Source of the DNA: Paraspadella gotoi
Taxonomy: Eukaryota > Chaetognatha
NCBI GenBank assembly: GCA_051294375.1
Contig: CM119266.1
Coordinates: 6,279,431 to 6,343,430, forward strand
Length of the DNA: 64,000 nt
Reading direction: 5' to 3'
Shown: positions 1 to 13,000 of the stretch, piece by piece
How the letters are laid out: every line of letters begins with the position of its first letter
How positions within the stretch are numbered: the first letter of the stretch is position 1
Position numbers and translations under genes: made by a program
Notes under the pieces: model-generated
Databases searched by the model: none
Told to the model about the DNA's origin: nothing
The model's input: the letters and a program-made list of their open reading frames with translations, nothing else

Positions 1-137
1 CTGGCTACAACTTGATAAGAAACGATGGTAGCACGCGATCAAACACAAACTCATTGGTTCCCAAATAAAATTCGAAAGGACGAATAAGTAATAGTTTTGA
101 TTAATCGTTTTTAATTTGTTTGTAACTTTTGGCGGCG

Positions 138-803
138 ATGGCGGGGGCGGAATGCATGCATTGGGAGGCGCGGCGAAGACAACATTGGGTCTACGACGCC
201 AGAGCCTACCACACGCTGCATAGCAGGTCTAAATGTCCACTTTCTTAAATAAGGAAGACATGGAATTTTTTATTCAATACAAAAAGTATTAATTTTAAAG
301 TCAGCGAGATCATATTGAAACTTAATGTTCTTTCGTCCAGGCAAATCAACTCCAGCCAAGGTGGCGCTGGCGTCAACGATTTTCGGCCATTGACGGCGCC
401 GGGTGGATTCGGCGCGGATTCCGCGGCACCGCTCGACGCGATCCGGCGCGTGGGCAGCCCTGATTTAGGAGCCTTTAGGTAAAACGAATCTTTTCTTTTT
501 CGATGCCCTTTTCTTTTCTCATCTTCGTTAACATCCTTTTCTATCCAAAATTTCCTGGCAGCACCGGAGCGGATCCACCAGAGAGGCCGCACATAGAGAC
601 TCTCTATTACACTTCCAAAGTCCCCAACAGGTTTAATTCGACCTCGTATCAAGAGCAGTGGTAGCATCTGCGCTCTGGCGGAATTGAGACAAACAAAAGA
701 CATAAGGACAACGGACACGCGCTGGAGGAGTCTGCCAGGCAGCAACTCATTCTTGCGTATTTTTCCCCTTTCACTTCCATTGCCGAATATGGAAGTAGAT
801 TAA
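138..803 (+). CDS. small four-exon gene, unidentified (147 aa)
   Basis: Exons 138-226, 341-478, 562-630 and 656-803 join through phase-2 GT-AG junctions into one open frame of 147 codons ending in TAA. The protein starts MAGAECMHWEARRR, has a Gly/Ala/Pro-rich middle, and a conserved-looking segment IETLYYTSKVPNR before a basic C-terminus. No signal peptide or membrane segment is visible. Three junctions keeping the same phase, plus GC-rich exons in AT-rich flanks, support a real gene. The last acceptor (tatcaagag) is weak. I do not recognise the family; its size and composition resemble small ciliary microtubule-associated proteins, but that is only an impression. It converges with ZNF598, and the two 3' ends nearly touch. 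Confidence 0.6.
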
Positions 804-948
804 CCCTAGCTGTGACTAACTCGCTTTTTTAAAAACTTTTTGGATTGCCTATTTCACTTCTTCACGCTGTAGAAAATATATCAGTACGAGATATGATTAA
901 AAACGTAACTAAATATTGTTTTCTTTCTTCATCCAAAATCTAGAAAGT

Positions 949-1000
949 AATAAATATAAAATATAGTAGGAGAGACGAAAAAGAATTAATGTTTTTTATT
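949..1000. other. convergent poly(A) signals
   Basis: An AATAAA on the + strand at 949-954 lies about 145 bases after the stop of the small gene. An AATAAA on the - strand (read 1000 to 995) lies about 56 bases after the ZNF598 stop. The two genes therefore end tail-to-tail with signals about 40 bases apart, so their 3' UTRs probably overlap. Confidence 0.5.
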
Positions 1001-1055
1001 CGAAGGATCTCTTTAACGGATTCGTCGTAGTTGTTGTTGTCGTCGTCTCCCTTCA

Positions 1056-4000
1056 TCATCTAATTCCCACGGAGGCCTTCAAAGAGGGAAAGTTCGATTC
1101 CAAATCTTGTCCCGCGGATTTGAGGATCGAGTTTAGGTTGTGACTCGCGACATGAGGGATGAAGTCGTTCGAAGCGCGGAGAACCTGGAAGAGGTCGTCA
1201 AGAAAAAGAGGGAAGGGCAAGGATTATTATTATTATTAAATTAATATCAATAATCTATTGAGGAAAGGGAGTGAAGAATAAAAATATAATACGAGAAGAG
1301 TTAACGAATCGTAAACAATTAATATTAATGCAAAAAGGTATAAAGGAACTAACTTGGCCGCAAGTAGGGCAAGACTTCAACCCAGTTTTGCCCAAGAATC
1401 CAGGCGGGATGTGTCGCTGAAGAGCGGCGTGGAGTTCCGTCTGCATCTCGATGTCGGGAAGCAACGCGATCAGTTCTGAGAAAATTCTAAAAAGGGGAAA
1501 TTTTAAATGACAAATATTAAATACTCGTTTAAATTTTATTCACATAAAACATTAAATCACATTAAATTTACCTGATGGTGGCTTCATGTCCGCTGGCGAC
1601 GTTGAAGATGGCCGACGCCTTCCGGAAATAGTCGGCGGCGTCGAGCGCGCCGGATCGAAAGGATGCCGAAAGGTCGATGAATTGCCGGCGCTGCGTCGGC
1701 GTCAAAGTTCGATCAACGTCGGCGAGGAGCCCCGCGTTACGTGACGCGAAATCAGGAGGTTCCGCGTAGCGATAACCTGAAATACAAGGAGAATGCATTA
1801 AGGCGGGCCAAAATAGAACACTTTTTATAACTTCTAGTTCTCTAAAAAAATTCTTTTTTCCTTTTATTACTAAATACAACTTTTTGAATTAGTTCAAATT
1901 TTAAAAATTATTTTCATTTTCATATTCTCTAACAGTCACTTAACTATTATTTATTTGAGAGAACTTCTAGTTTTCAACCTGTTCCGGCCTACTGAGCATG
2001 AAGAACGGGACTAATAGACATTTGGAACTCTGGCAAGTCTTTGATAACGACTAATGACAATAATGTGGTTCCCATCGCTACTAAATATTAAAAAAAAAAA
2101 TTTTTACATAAAAGTCTAACTCACTTTTCGCCCTAACGACGCCGTTTCCTTTCCTCCCTCCGACGTTGTTGTTGTAGCCCAACTCCTCCGCAACCGGCGC
2201 CGCGTTCTCCCACTCTTCGGCCAGCGCCTCCCACGAATCCGGCGTCAACGTCTCAAGCGCCGGCGCCGCCGCCGTCGACGATGATAAAAGTTCGCCTAGA
2301 GACTTCAACGACGCCGCGGAGTTCGACGACGCGGTGCCGAAACCTGGCGGCGTCTTTTTTGTCGCCGAGGCGAAGGATTCGAATCCGGGCGGCTTTCGCG
2401 GGCCTGAAGGCACGATGGCGGGGGCGGCGTTCTTGCCCGCCGACATGGCGGGGAAGGCGTCGGCAGAAAATCCCGGTGGCGGCGGTTTGGATGACGAGAT
2501 GGCGCCGGTTTTTGATTTAGCGGCGTTTGACGATGAGGACGAGTAATCTCGAGACGTGGACATCGAAGAGAGAAGCGACGCCAGCGTCAAACTTGCCGAA
2601 TCGACTTCCGGTTTCGTCGAAGTCATCGTCGAAAACGTCGCGGACGAAGACGTTGAGGGACGAGAGGCGCCGTCGGTGTTTGGCTCGACGATCTCCGAAA
2701 CTTCATCGGGATCCGAGTCTCCTCTGTCCTTGGAGATTTCCTTCTTATTTGTCTTTGTAGTCTCCGACTTCGAATCGAATCGATTAGGCGAATCGATTCT
2801 CGTACGGAACGTCGAGTCATCGAAAATATTGGCGACAACGATAGAATTTGGCGCTGCCGCTGCCACGCCCACTTTAGCTGAAGAAGCGGCGTCATTGTTG
2901 ATTTTTGACGGAGGATCTAATTTAGATTTGACCTTGACCGATGGTTCGCTCTTGGTATTGTTATTAAGTTTGGATTCTTGGTCGGTTTTAGACTTGGGGT
3001 TGTATTCAGCCTTAGATATTGAAGCTGATTCAGTTTTGGATTTAGGAGCAGAATCGCTTTTTGATTTTGGTGTAGAATCGCTCTTGGATTTTCCGGCAGA
3101 ATCTCCCTTGGATTTCGGAGTAGAATCGATATTAGATTTGGCCACAGAATCACTTTTGGATTTGGCCCCAGAATCGCTTTTCAATTTGGACACAGAATCG
3201 CTTTTAGATTTGGCCACAGAATCGCTTTTAGATTTGGCCACAGAATCGCTCTTGGATTTGGCCACAGAATCGCTCTTGGATTTGGCCACAGATTCGCTCT
3301 TGGATTTGGCCGCAGATTCGCTCTTGGATTTGGCCGCAGATTCGCTCTTGGATTTGGCCGCAGATTCGCTCTTGGATTTGGCCGCTGAATCTAAAGATTT
3401 GGGGTTGGCCTTTGACTTGGTTTTGCTTTCGGGTTGAGACCAAAAATTATCTTCGAAATTCTTAGTTATTGTTTTCGTCGGAGCGTGGAAAGAAGGGAAG
3501 TCGGGGAATTCAGAGAGGGAGTTGACGGAGATGTCTTTCACCTCTGCCGACGCTTTCGGACGGGTCGCCGACGTTGCCGACGCGACGGCTGGTGCCTGAT
3601 GAACAAACAAAAAGAATGAAACCCAATCGATTTTTTTTCTCTTCCAATTTAATCGAGAAAAAAATCAACAGAGGTTCGCAGCCGGTGAAATACGCGTGCT
3701 GGGATCGATTGGTAAAAACTAATGAGAGAGAGAGCTTTCATATACCGAATATTAAAATTTTAAAAAACCAACGAGCAATATCCCTAGCTGTTACGCTCAA
3801 CTGACATTTAAGTTTCTTTCTTCCTTTCACTCTTTCAAAAGACCTCAATTTCGTCTCTTTTTTTTAATCTTTATTTGAACTCTTGAACTAAAAATTAAAA
3901 AAAAATCCTGGCAGCCTGGTCCATTTTAAAAATTTCATTTTTATGTCGAGTTTGAAAACCGCAACGAGTCAATCGAAAATAAAACGAATCGTGGGAGAAA

Positions 4001-7000
4001 AATAAAAAAACAAGGAAACAAAAGCCTCATGACACAAATAAATAAATTTTAACTAAAAAGCAAAAAAAAAAAAAAAAAAAGACTTGGGTGAGAAACAAAT
4101 AAGCGTCCAGCATTTTTGAGCAAAAGATGACCTTTCAAATCGCAGACTTCAACTTAAAAAAAAAAGCTCCAAAAATAGGGCCTTGTCACAATTTTTCAAT
4201 TTTTATGACCCAACTAGAAAAGCCGGTGTACCGAGAAAGCCCCGCATAAAAGCCCCCTGGCGCTAGAAATATTGATTGACGCGGGGGGACGAAGATGGGG
4301 GATGAAGGGGGGGAGGCGCCAAAGGAAAAACGTTTCTAGACTCCACGTGACATTTCCCAGTCTTTTTTTCTTCCACAACGAAAATTCATTTTTAAGAGAA
4401 ACTCGGGTCCTTCCTATTCCTCAGGTTTTAACGCTGACTGAGCGCAAATAAAAGGGCGAAGCGAGAGAGAGAGAACGGAGGGAAAGAAAAAAAAAGAGAA
4501 AATCTACTACAACGGATCGAATTAATAAACAAAGCCAATGCTTTCTTTCTTCCTCCCTGTTGAAACAACAAGGAACTTGCGAGACTTTCTCGCGGCCCGT
4601 AGGACGAAACCGTAAACCACTTAAGCCAAGAAATGAGCTTATTCAAATTTTTTTTTATCCTTTTTTCACTTCTCGCAAATCAAGTTTTATTGCGGCCGGT
4701 CCGCGGATTGGACAGATATCGTATGTGACACGAAACGACTCGGCGAAACTCGAGCCGCGATTGGCGGACGACGAGATTTTTTTTCTGTCTTTGCCATTCT
4801 CGCGTACTGATTGGCTGCGATTAGAAGCGGAGTCACGCCATTGGTGGATAAACCGGGAAAAACGTGACTTTTCGCCGCGTCACGCGCATCATACGAAAGA
4901 AAGAGAACGACGTGATCTACTTCACGGTTAAAGCTCCTGGAAGAAAAAGGGGCTTTTCAAATCTGAAGGAGAAATAGGAACGCGACGAGGACTGTCGAGG
5001 ACCGGAAACTGCGAACCAATCTCGAACCACGCCCATCGTGATTTGGAACAGAGGGAGAGAAAGAGGACAAACCGCGTTCGCACAGTAGTGGAGAGAAGGA
5101 CAGAGAGNNNNNNNNNNAGAGAGAGAGAGAGTTACGGCACTGTTGCATGCGAGAGGAGCGAAACACGTGAGGGGAGGAGGAAGAGGGGGGCAGCGCGGCG
5201 GCTTGTTGCGTATAGAATTCCAGGGCGCCGTTGTTGTCGTCGTCGTCTCGCAAAAAGCGGCGTCCAACGAATGGAAAAGATGATGATATTCCAAAACCAC
5301 CTTTCTCTTCCCTTCGAGTATGAGAAGGAAAAAAACGGGGCTTCATGAGACGCGCCGGTTTTGTGCGACGTTTTTTTCTGAGGCAACGACCGTCCTGACA
5401 ATCGCCCAACGTTCGTGTTTCCATTTTTCTTTACGTCTTTCATCATTTTTGTATTTCAGCAGCGTTTTGAATATTTGGACTTAATTCTTCATATCTCGGT
5501 CGGTTTTTTACTTGATATTAACCAGATTGCTTGTCTCGTACGCACGTAAATCAAATTTTATCTTAAAAAACATTGTCGCAAAAACTAAATAGAAATTTTT
5601 TTCCTTTAAACAATAAAGTAAAATTTTTAAATAATATAAAATTAAAATAATTTTTCATATACTATTTTAATTTATTTCAAATTCAGTTGTCAAACTGCTT
5701 TCCGATAAACCCCGAGTAAATATCAATTTGCGGAATTAAATCACCTCCCCCGTTCTGGCTCTTATCTGGCCATTTCAATTCTTCGAAACCCTCACACCCT
5801 TTATTGGCGCTCTCTCACTTCTTCTCTTCTATCGCTTCTTTTCCGTCACAACTCGAAAGAACATTTTTTTTCCAAAAAATTTTTCACAACTTTAAAATAC
5901 CTTTGCTGAAGAGTGAAAAAAAAAACTGCATACCGAACGATACAAAATTCATTTTGAAATTAGTCAGTCGGTTCGGAACAAGTAAAAGAATACAATAAGC
6001 TTTCTTTAACATTTCCAAACTTGTAAACAATTTAACATGCCTTAAAATTCTATTTTAGAAGCATATTTTCGTTAAATTTTCTAAAGGGTGACAAGTAAAT
6101 TTTTTTCAGGTTAACATTTAATTGAGTAAAAATAATATAAATGCTATTCATTATATGTCAAGCCATTGGCGGGGAAACACATAAGTGTTTATCATTATTC
6201 GTTTATTTTTATTACTTGACTCGCGTTTCGTTTTACTTCAATGCGCGTTTCCCATCACAACACAATAATTCACAGCGCAGCGCGTTCCGCCACAGTTCAG
6301 AAATATCTCCCATCTTCGTCTCGCCTTTATTCGCGAGCAGTTGAAGTCGGAAATAAATCTTTCGCCACCCGTCCTCCCTCTCTCCCTTTTTCTTCTCACC
6401 TCTCCCCTATTCCTTTCCCCCCTTCTCCCTTTCCCGCGCGATCTAAGTGGATTTCGCTCTCTCCCTCCACTTGAAAGAGAAATAACGGGATGGTGGGAAA
6501 AGGACTCGCGGATCAAAATTTTTTTACACGATTCCATCTCGATCGCTTTCTCCAGCAAAACAACAAAACAAACACCCGCAGTCGATCTCCGATAGAGTTT
6601 CCTTCTTCACCACCACACCCTCTTTTGTCGAATTTGTTTTTGTCGTCGAATTTTAAATCTGTCAAAAAAATCGTGGAATCTGACATAAAAGTCTCTCTCT
6701 CTCTCTCCCGCGCGCGGAATCTTCCCCGGCTTCTCCCCTCATTGAATTACGGCCTCCCTCTTTTAATCTTTCATGTTCCAACATCAAATTAGGTAGAATA
6801 AATTATTCCTTCGTCTTGGAGAAGAAAAGCAAGAAGAACATGTGATCTCGCATAAGACGACTACCAATTGGATTCTTGCTCTCTGTTTTTTTTTCTTATT
6901 GGATTAACCCAAAAAGTCGCGGCCCTCGACTCCTAAGGAAGAAAAAAAGACAAAAGCGCTCTCTCCGCCGTTTGAAGTAAAAAAGCGCTCGATCTCTGGG

Positions 7001-10000
7001 AACAAAAGCGTGATGGCGCAAAAGATTTTGTCGCCGACCTCGACTTCATGCAAGACGCCGACGACGCCTACTTGTTCCCTGATGCTTCCGCCTCGGACCA
7101 ACGCAGTCTTGCTTCCCCTCAACGACCCGGAAGCGGAAGCGGCTTCCGACGCCAGCGCGCGGCTGCGGCATCCACTCTTCGTTTGTGGCATTTGTCTTAA
7201 ATATTTCCAGTCGACACCCAAGCTTCTCTCCTGTCTTCACACTTTTTGTGAAAGGTGATTTTGAATTGATGAAAAGATAAAAAAAAAAGCACGCGAAAAG
7301 AATACTTTTAATATTTGTACAAAGTACCCATTAGCTGGTATTCTCAAGTTGCGGCTTAAAATCTCTGCTAAGTCGAGTTGGTTGAAACCAAAATCCATTA
7401 ATCGATATTACCTTTTTTACAGATGTCTCAAATCTCATATGCCTACGAATTCGCTTTCAATATCGTGTCCTACCTGCAAAGCACAAGTGATTCTCCCTGA
7501 AAATGGCATCCAAGCTTTACAAACCAACCACTTCATACAAGCACTACAGAAAACTTTGCTAGGTTAGTAAAAAAGTATAGAGTATGCATTTTTACTCTCC
7601 TTATTTTCTCAATTGAAATTTTTTTAGAATATCCAATTAAGGGGCAGAAGAAGTTAAAAGAAATTTATCAGTATTTATTTAATGGAAAACTTTATATTCA
7701 CATGTAGTCTTTTATAACTAAAAATTGACTTTGACCAGGTTCAGATCTGGCGAAAAATGAGCCGGAATCAGAAATAGAACCGTACTGCAAGCAGTGCACA
7801 AAGAAACAGTTGGGTCTGTGGATCTGCACAGAATGTAACACGAAATTGTGCAATGACTGTAAAGCTTTTCACGAATCAGTAGAAGAGGAAAACCAAGAAA
7901 CAGGAGAAGCAAAAAATCACAACGTCAAGCCATGTACCGAAAGTAAATATTTTGTTTAAAATAATTAAAATTTCTAAAAATAATTACAATGAAATGTTTT
8001 TTTAAATCAGTCTCCCCTGAAACCAATCTTATATGTCCAAACCACGAAAACCGTCCATTGGAATTATTTTGTTTAACCTGTGAAACTGGAATATGTTACG
8101 TTTGTCAGGAAAGAGACCACTGTCATCACAAAATTATACCCATGACAGGTAAAATGAATAACATTTGAATCACTGATAGATAGATACACCGTTATATTAA
8201 ATTCGTTTCCTATCAGATGCGGTTAACAAGCAAAAGGAAAAACTGAAAAAATTGATTTCATCTTTACAAAATCGTCACATTCCTGCAGTTCGATCAAAAT
8301 TGGAAGATAGTTCATCTGAAGCAAACACTTTACTCAACAACTTAAAAACAACAGGCAATTTTTTTGGAAAAAAAGTAATTGTTTCACATTCATCCGTCTC
8401 ATTGTGTTGACACTTTACAGAAGATAAAATAGTCCATACATTTGAGGACGCGATAATTACCTCCAACGAACGCAAAAACAAACTATCTCAAGACGCACTG
8501 GATTCACATCCGAAAAAAGCGAGCATTTTAGGTAATACAAATAAATCCTTTATAATTTATCATATCAAAAAAGAACAGGACCCCATAACACATTGAGATT
8601 TTCTTTTCAGACGATCAAAAGAAAAATATAGAAGCCAAGCTTCTTAGGATACTAACGTGCCATGAGGCAGCCACGGTCATTAACACCGAGGAAAGCTCCC
8701 ACGAGCTGATGATCATGTGCAAAGAGCTCGGGGCGCTAATGTCCGATCTGGACGAGATCAAAGAGGGAATGATTCCATCGGGAGCGGAAAGAGATTGTCT
8801 CAGGTTCGACGAAGGAGATTATCTTAAAAAGATCAACAACAAACTGATCTACGGCGAATCGGGCGAACGGATTCTGACGCGAGAGGCTGACGGAGAACCG
8901 GACGTCTGCGCAGCCGGCGATGGACTTCGTCGCTGCGTTGTCGGAGACGAGACGACAGTAAGAAAAATATTAACTGTATTAATATATAAACGTCATAACG
9001 CTTACAATCGTTTAAACATCTTGAAACAGGTCAAGCTAATCGCTAACAAAAAATCAAAGGAAGACCAATCAAAAGACATAATTCTGGAAGGTTTTTTGAA
9101 ACACATATCAGCATCAGGTAGTTGATTTTATTGTGAATTTAATACATCTCCAGGTGATAATACGTTGAATAATAAGACCGCTAAAATACCAGGCTCGACA
9201 CGTGTCATTCAACAGTGTAAAATTAGCAAAACATCGAACGATATTTTTGAGCTGTTGTACACCGCCAAGGAGGCGGGATATCACATGCTCTCTATCAAAT
9301 TAAACGGTCACCAAATACAAGATTCGCCTTTCAAAGTTCGCGCACATCGGGCACCACTTCCCCCGGCAACCCCAAGCCCATTGCGTCAAAGAAGGCGAAA
9401 GGGGAGCGCGCCGAGTCCGCGCAGCATCCCGAGCCCCAGAAGCGCCTCAGCAAGGCGGCATCAGCGACACTCCGCGGGATCCGATTTCGCCGGAATTCCC
9501 GGAAGTAGCGCGTCCCAAATAAACATCGGGGAGGAAGAGGACGACCTTCTGTTCAAGTAAACGAAAGGGGGATTGAGGAATTTGAAGAAACAAAACCATT
9601 TTGGCCGTCTAAGTTATATTATTACTTATGTGCACAATAATAGCACATTATTTACTGTTCAAAATCAATGAGAATCTTACCAATTCAATTAAAAATACTT
9701 TACCAAATTTTTTACTAAAATTGACAGGATCGGTAACAAAGGGCGACACGGTTGCGAGTTTACTAATCCGCAGGGACTCTGCGCTTTGGAGAACGGTGGA
9801 ATCGCTATCGCTGACAGCAATAATTCGTCCATCCAAATATTTGACAGTGATGGAAAGCTCCAGACAATGTTTGGTATTAGAGGCAGAAAACCGGGAAACT
9901 TACAACGTCCAACAGGTAAACACTATTGGGATGGTGATGAATACATTACAACAGTCATTCTACTTCTTTCTTTTATTTCAGGAGTGGCTACTTCACCTTA

Positions 10001-13000
10001 CGACAGATCAATATTCGTCACTGACTACGAAAACAGATGGGTTTCGGTTCACGCTCCTCAAGAAAAAGGAGGAAGATTTCGGACGAGATTGGGCGTTGGG
10101 AGACTCTTGGGTCCGAAAGGAGTTGCAGTAGATGCTGCGGGTCAGCGTGTTGTGGTTGTGGATAACAAAGCCAGCAAGGTTTGTTACTTGCGTTTGTTTA
10201 ATTCATAATTAGAGTATCATGAGACCCTGCCTTTCTAAGGTTCAAATCTTCAATGCCGCGAATGGGAGGCTCATACACAAGTTTGGTTCCAGAGGAAATG
10301 GACCATATCAATTTGCAGGACCTCATTATGTGGCGCTGAACAGCGATAACGAAATCATAGTGTCTGATTTTCATAACCACTGCGTGAAGGCAAGTTGATT
10401 TAAACACGTTACGATTTTACGAGCAATGCTTTTACAACCATTTGAAGTCATTTTTAGGTTTATTCAGAAGATGGTGAATTTAAGTTTTCTTTCGGCAGTG
10501 AAGATTCTCATAAAGAAGAATCTAAAAATCCTCATTCCATTGTGATATCTGATAATACAGGTAAGTTCTATTTAATTGACGAAAATAACAGATCAAAAAG
10601 CCTTAATATAATGTAACAAACGGTATCAAAAACAGGCTCTGCTAGTCAGTCGCCAGAAATAACCAGGGGCCGTAGTGCGCATTCTGGTACCAGTCAAAGA
10701 TATCCGTCAGCTGGAAGCATTAGCGGTAAAATATTCATATAAATTTAATCTTAATAAAAAAGTATTTGTATTATTTATTTTTCTTTTCCCGCTGACGTTT
10801 CAGGAAGAACAAGGGCCGATACATTTTGCTCGCCCTCATCTTCTCCAGCAAAGAGAAGAAGCCATTGGACCCATCAAACATTCCACTCTACTAGCCTCGG
10901 GGAATCTTACACAGGTTTATTGAAACTCCATTTCATTTGTGTATTTATTTGTTCTTGTGATAAGCGGGGTTTAATTAATTAATTTGACAATTACGTCTCA
11001 ATCTGATTTAGAAGACGGGTCGGGCAAACCCCCTCGCCCGCGCAGCAGCTTGGCAACAGCGACGATGACCTCCTCATGGCCGAGTCCTTCTCTCTCCACG
11101 CGATCTCAGCAACGAGCGAGTCCGAGGACCGGCGCCTCCAGCGCCATGAGCGGATCTTTTTGGTCGTCAAGGTAATTCGTTTTCGTTTTAAGAAAACGAT
11201 CGATCGATCGATCTGTCCAATTTGGACTTCACCCCTTCCCTCGATCCAACACAGACCCTCCACCGAAGCCGCGCCTTCAATGACGTCGCTGGGATCGAAA
11301 CCATCCAAGGTTCGGCCAGGGTTTTTGGAATATCCTACCGGAGTGGCCGTCGACGATCAAGACAGAATCATCGTCGCCGATTGGCTCACGGATTCCGTGC
11401 AGGCGAGGACGGGGAAAGGGACAATTCTTTAAATTTTTACGTTACCTTACAATAATAATAATAACCTTCTCTTACAGATATTTTCCAAAACCGGAAACTA
11501 CTTGGCGAGATTAAGAACTTTTTCTGACCCGCTTTACGGGCCGCAAGTAAGGATCTCTCTCCCTCTCTTCTGTAAAAAAATGTTTTTTTAAACTAAAGGT
11601 TTGACCATACAATTTCTTTAACAGGGAATCGCGGTCACCTCCGACGGACATATTGTTGTTTCGGACAGCGGGAATCACTGTTACAAGGTGAGCGAACTTG
11701 TGTAAGTCAAATAACGATGGAATCATTTTTTCCTTTGCCTCATTCCATCTTAACAAGGTTTATAAATACGTTCATCACTTGGAAGTGGAAGAGGGCGCCT
11801 CAGTGGAAAAAGCGGAGAAGCAGAGTCAGGAACTCGACGCCGACGTCGATAAAACTGACGACAAAGACGGAAAAACGAATCTCTTGAAGACAGAGGAATA
11901 AAACAACGGGGGAAAACCCAATTATATCTAGTAGTTAATATGATATAAATTCAGTCGCAATTTAGATCCTAAATCTCTTTTGTAGCTTTGTTCGCTTGGA
12001 GGCGGCAATGGTTTTTTAATACTACTCCGTGATAAATAAGACAAGTCCGCAATCCGCATGCAACTTATAGGTCAACCAAATAATTTATATAGATCAACCC
12101 CAAACGGTCGAAGCAGTTTATTAAATTAAATGAAAAAGAAACAGTCCCCCCCGCTTAACGAAACGAAACAATTGTTAATCATTAAAACTAGTCAATCCTG
12201 TTTTTTTATTTAGAACAAAAACATTTTGAACAACAATTATAGTTTTTTGTTATATTACGATAATAATAATAAGAGTCAGTTTGCGAACAGCTAGGTCCGA
12301 GCAATGGATTTCTGTTCTCCTATTAAGTTACAACCGTAAAACGGTTCAGACTGACGATTAAATAAACCTTTATTTTCTGGGGTCAAAAAAGATCACAAGA
12401 GATCATAAAATGGAACCTCCTTCACAACGGGATCAAAATCGGGACACAGAAACGCTCGAGAACTCACCTTCTTGCCGAGATTTTGCGGTTTCGGCCAACT
12501 CTTTTCCTCGTCGAAATCCTCGTCGTCGAATCGATGAACCCGCGACGCCGAAGCCGCTTTGACGCCGTCGGATTTCGGCGCCGCGATGAGCGCCACTTTC
12601 GGCGAGGCTTTCGGCGCTTCCTTAGAACTGAGCGCGGGGAAGTCGGCCTTCAAGGAGAAGAGGGATTGAGGGGGGGATTAAAAGGAATATGTAAATAGAA
12701 AAATGAGGATTATGTAAATATAAAAATAAGGATTATGTAAATAGAAAAAGTAGTCAGCGAATTAGCCTGGACTGTGAACCCACCCTCCTCCGTCCGCATT
12801 TAATGTTACCTCAACTCGACCAGGAAACTTGGAGCCGTTGCCTTCCGCGGATCGATCCGGTTTCGAAACGGAATTGGTTTTCTGTTTTACAAAAATAATC
12901 GAGTCGAAGATCACGTGACTGACATCGTTTTCTATCAACCAATAACCATCGACGAAATGTCTCACCGACTGCGGTTTCGGTTGGGGTTTGACCCAAGTGG

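Larger units (their letters stand above)
3596..12467 (-). other. 8.9-kb ZNF598 intron 12 hosting a nested gene
   Basis: The donor follows exon 12 (AAGAAG then gtgagt) and the acceptor precedes exon 13 (gttcatcag); both junctions are phase 0. The intron holds the whole TRIM-NHL gene in antisense orientation, a 10-N gap at 5108-5117 and a candidate promoter. In 3600-4560 and 5450-7000 I see only AT-rich or pyrimidine-rich DNA. Confidence 0.8.

Noticed and set aside
2556-3437. 293-codon open frame on the + strand opposite ZNF598 exon 13
   Set aside because: It is the mirror of the Lys/Ser minisatellite; its Leu/Asp/Ser repeat is a by-product, and splice phase and family motifs support the - strand.
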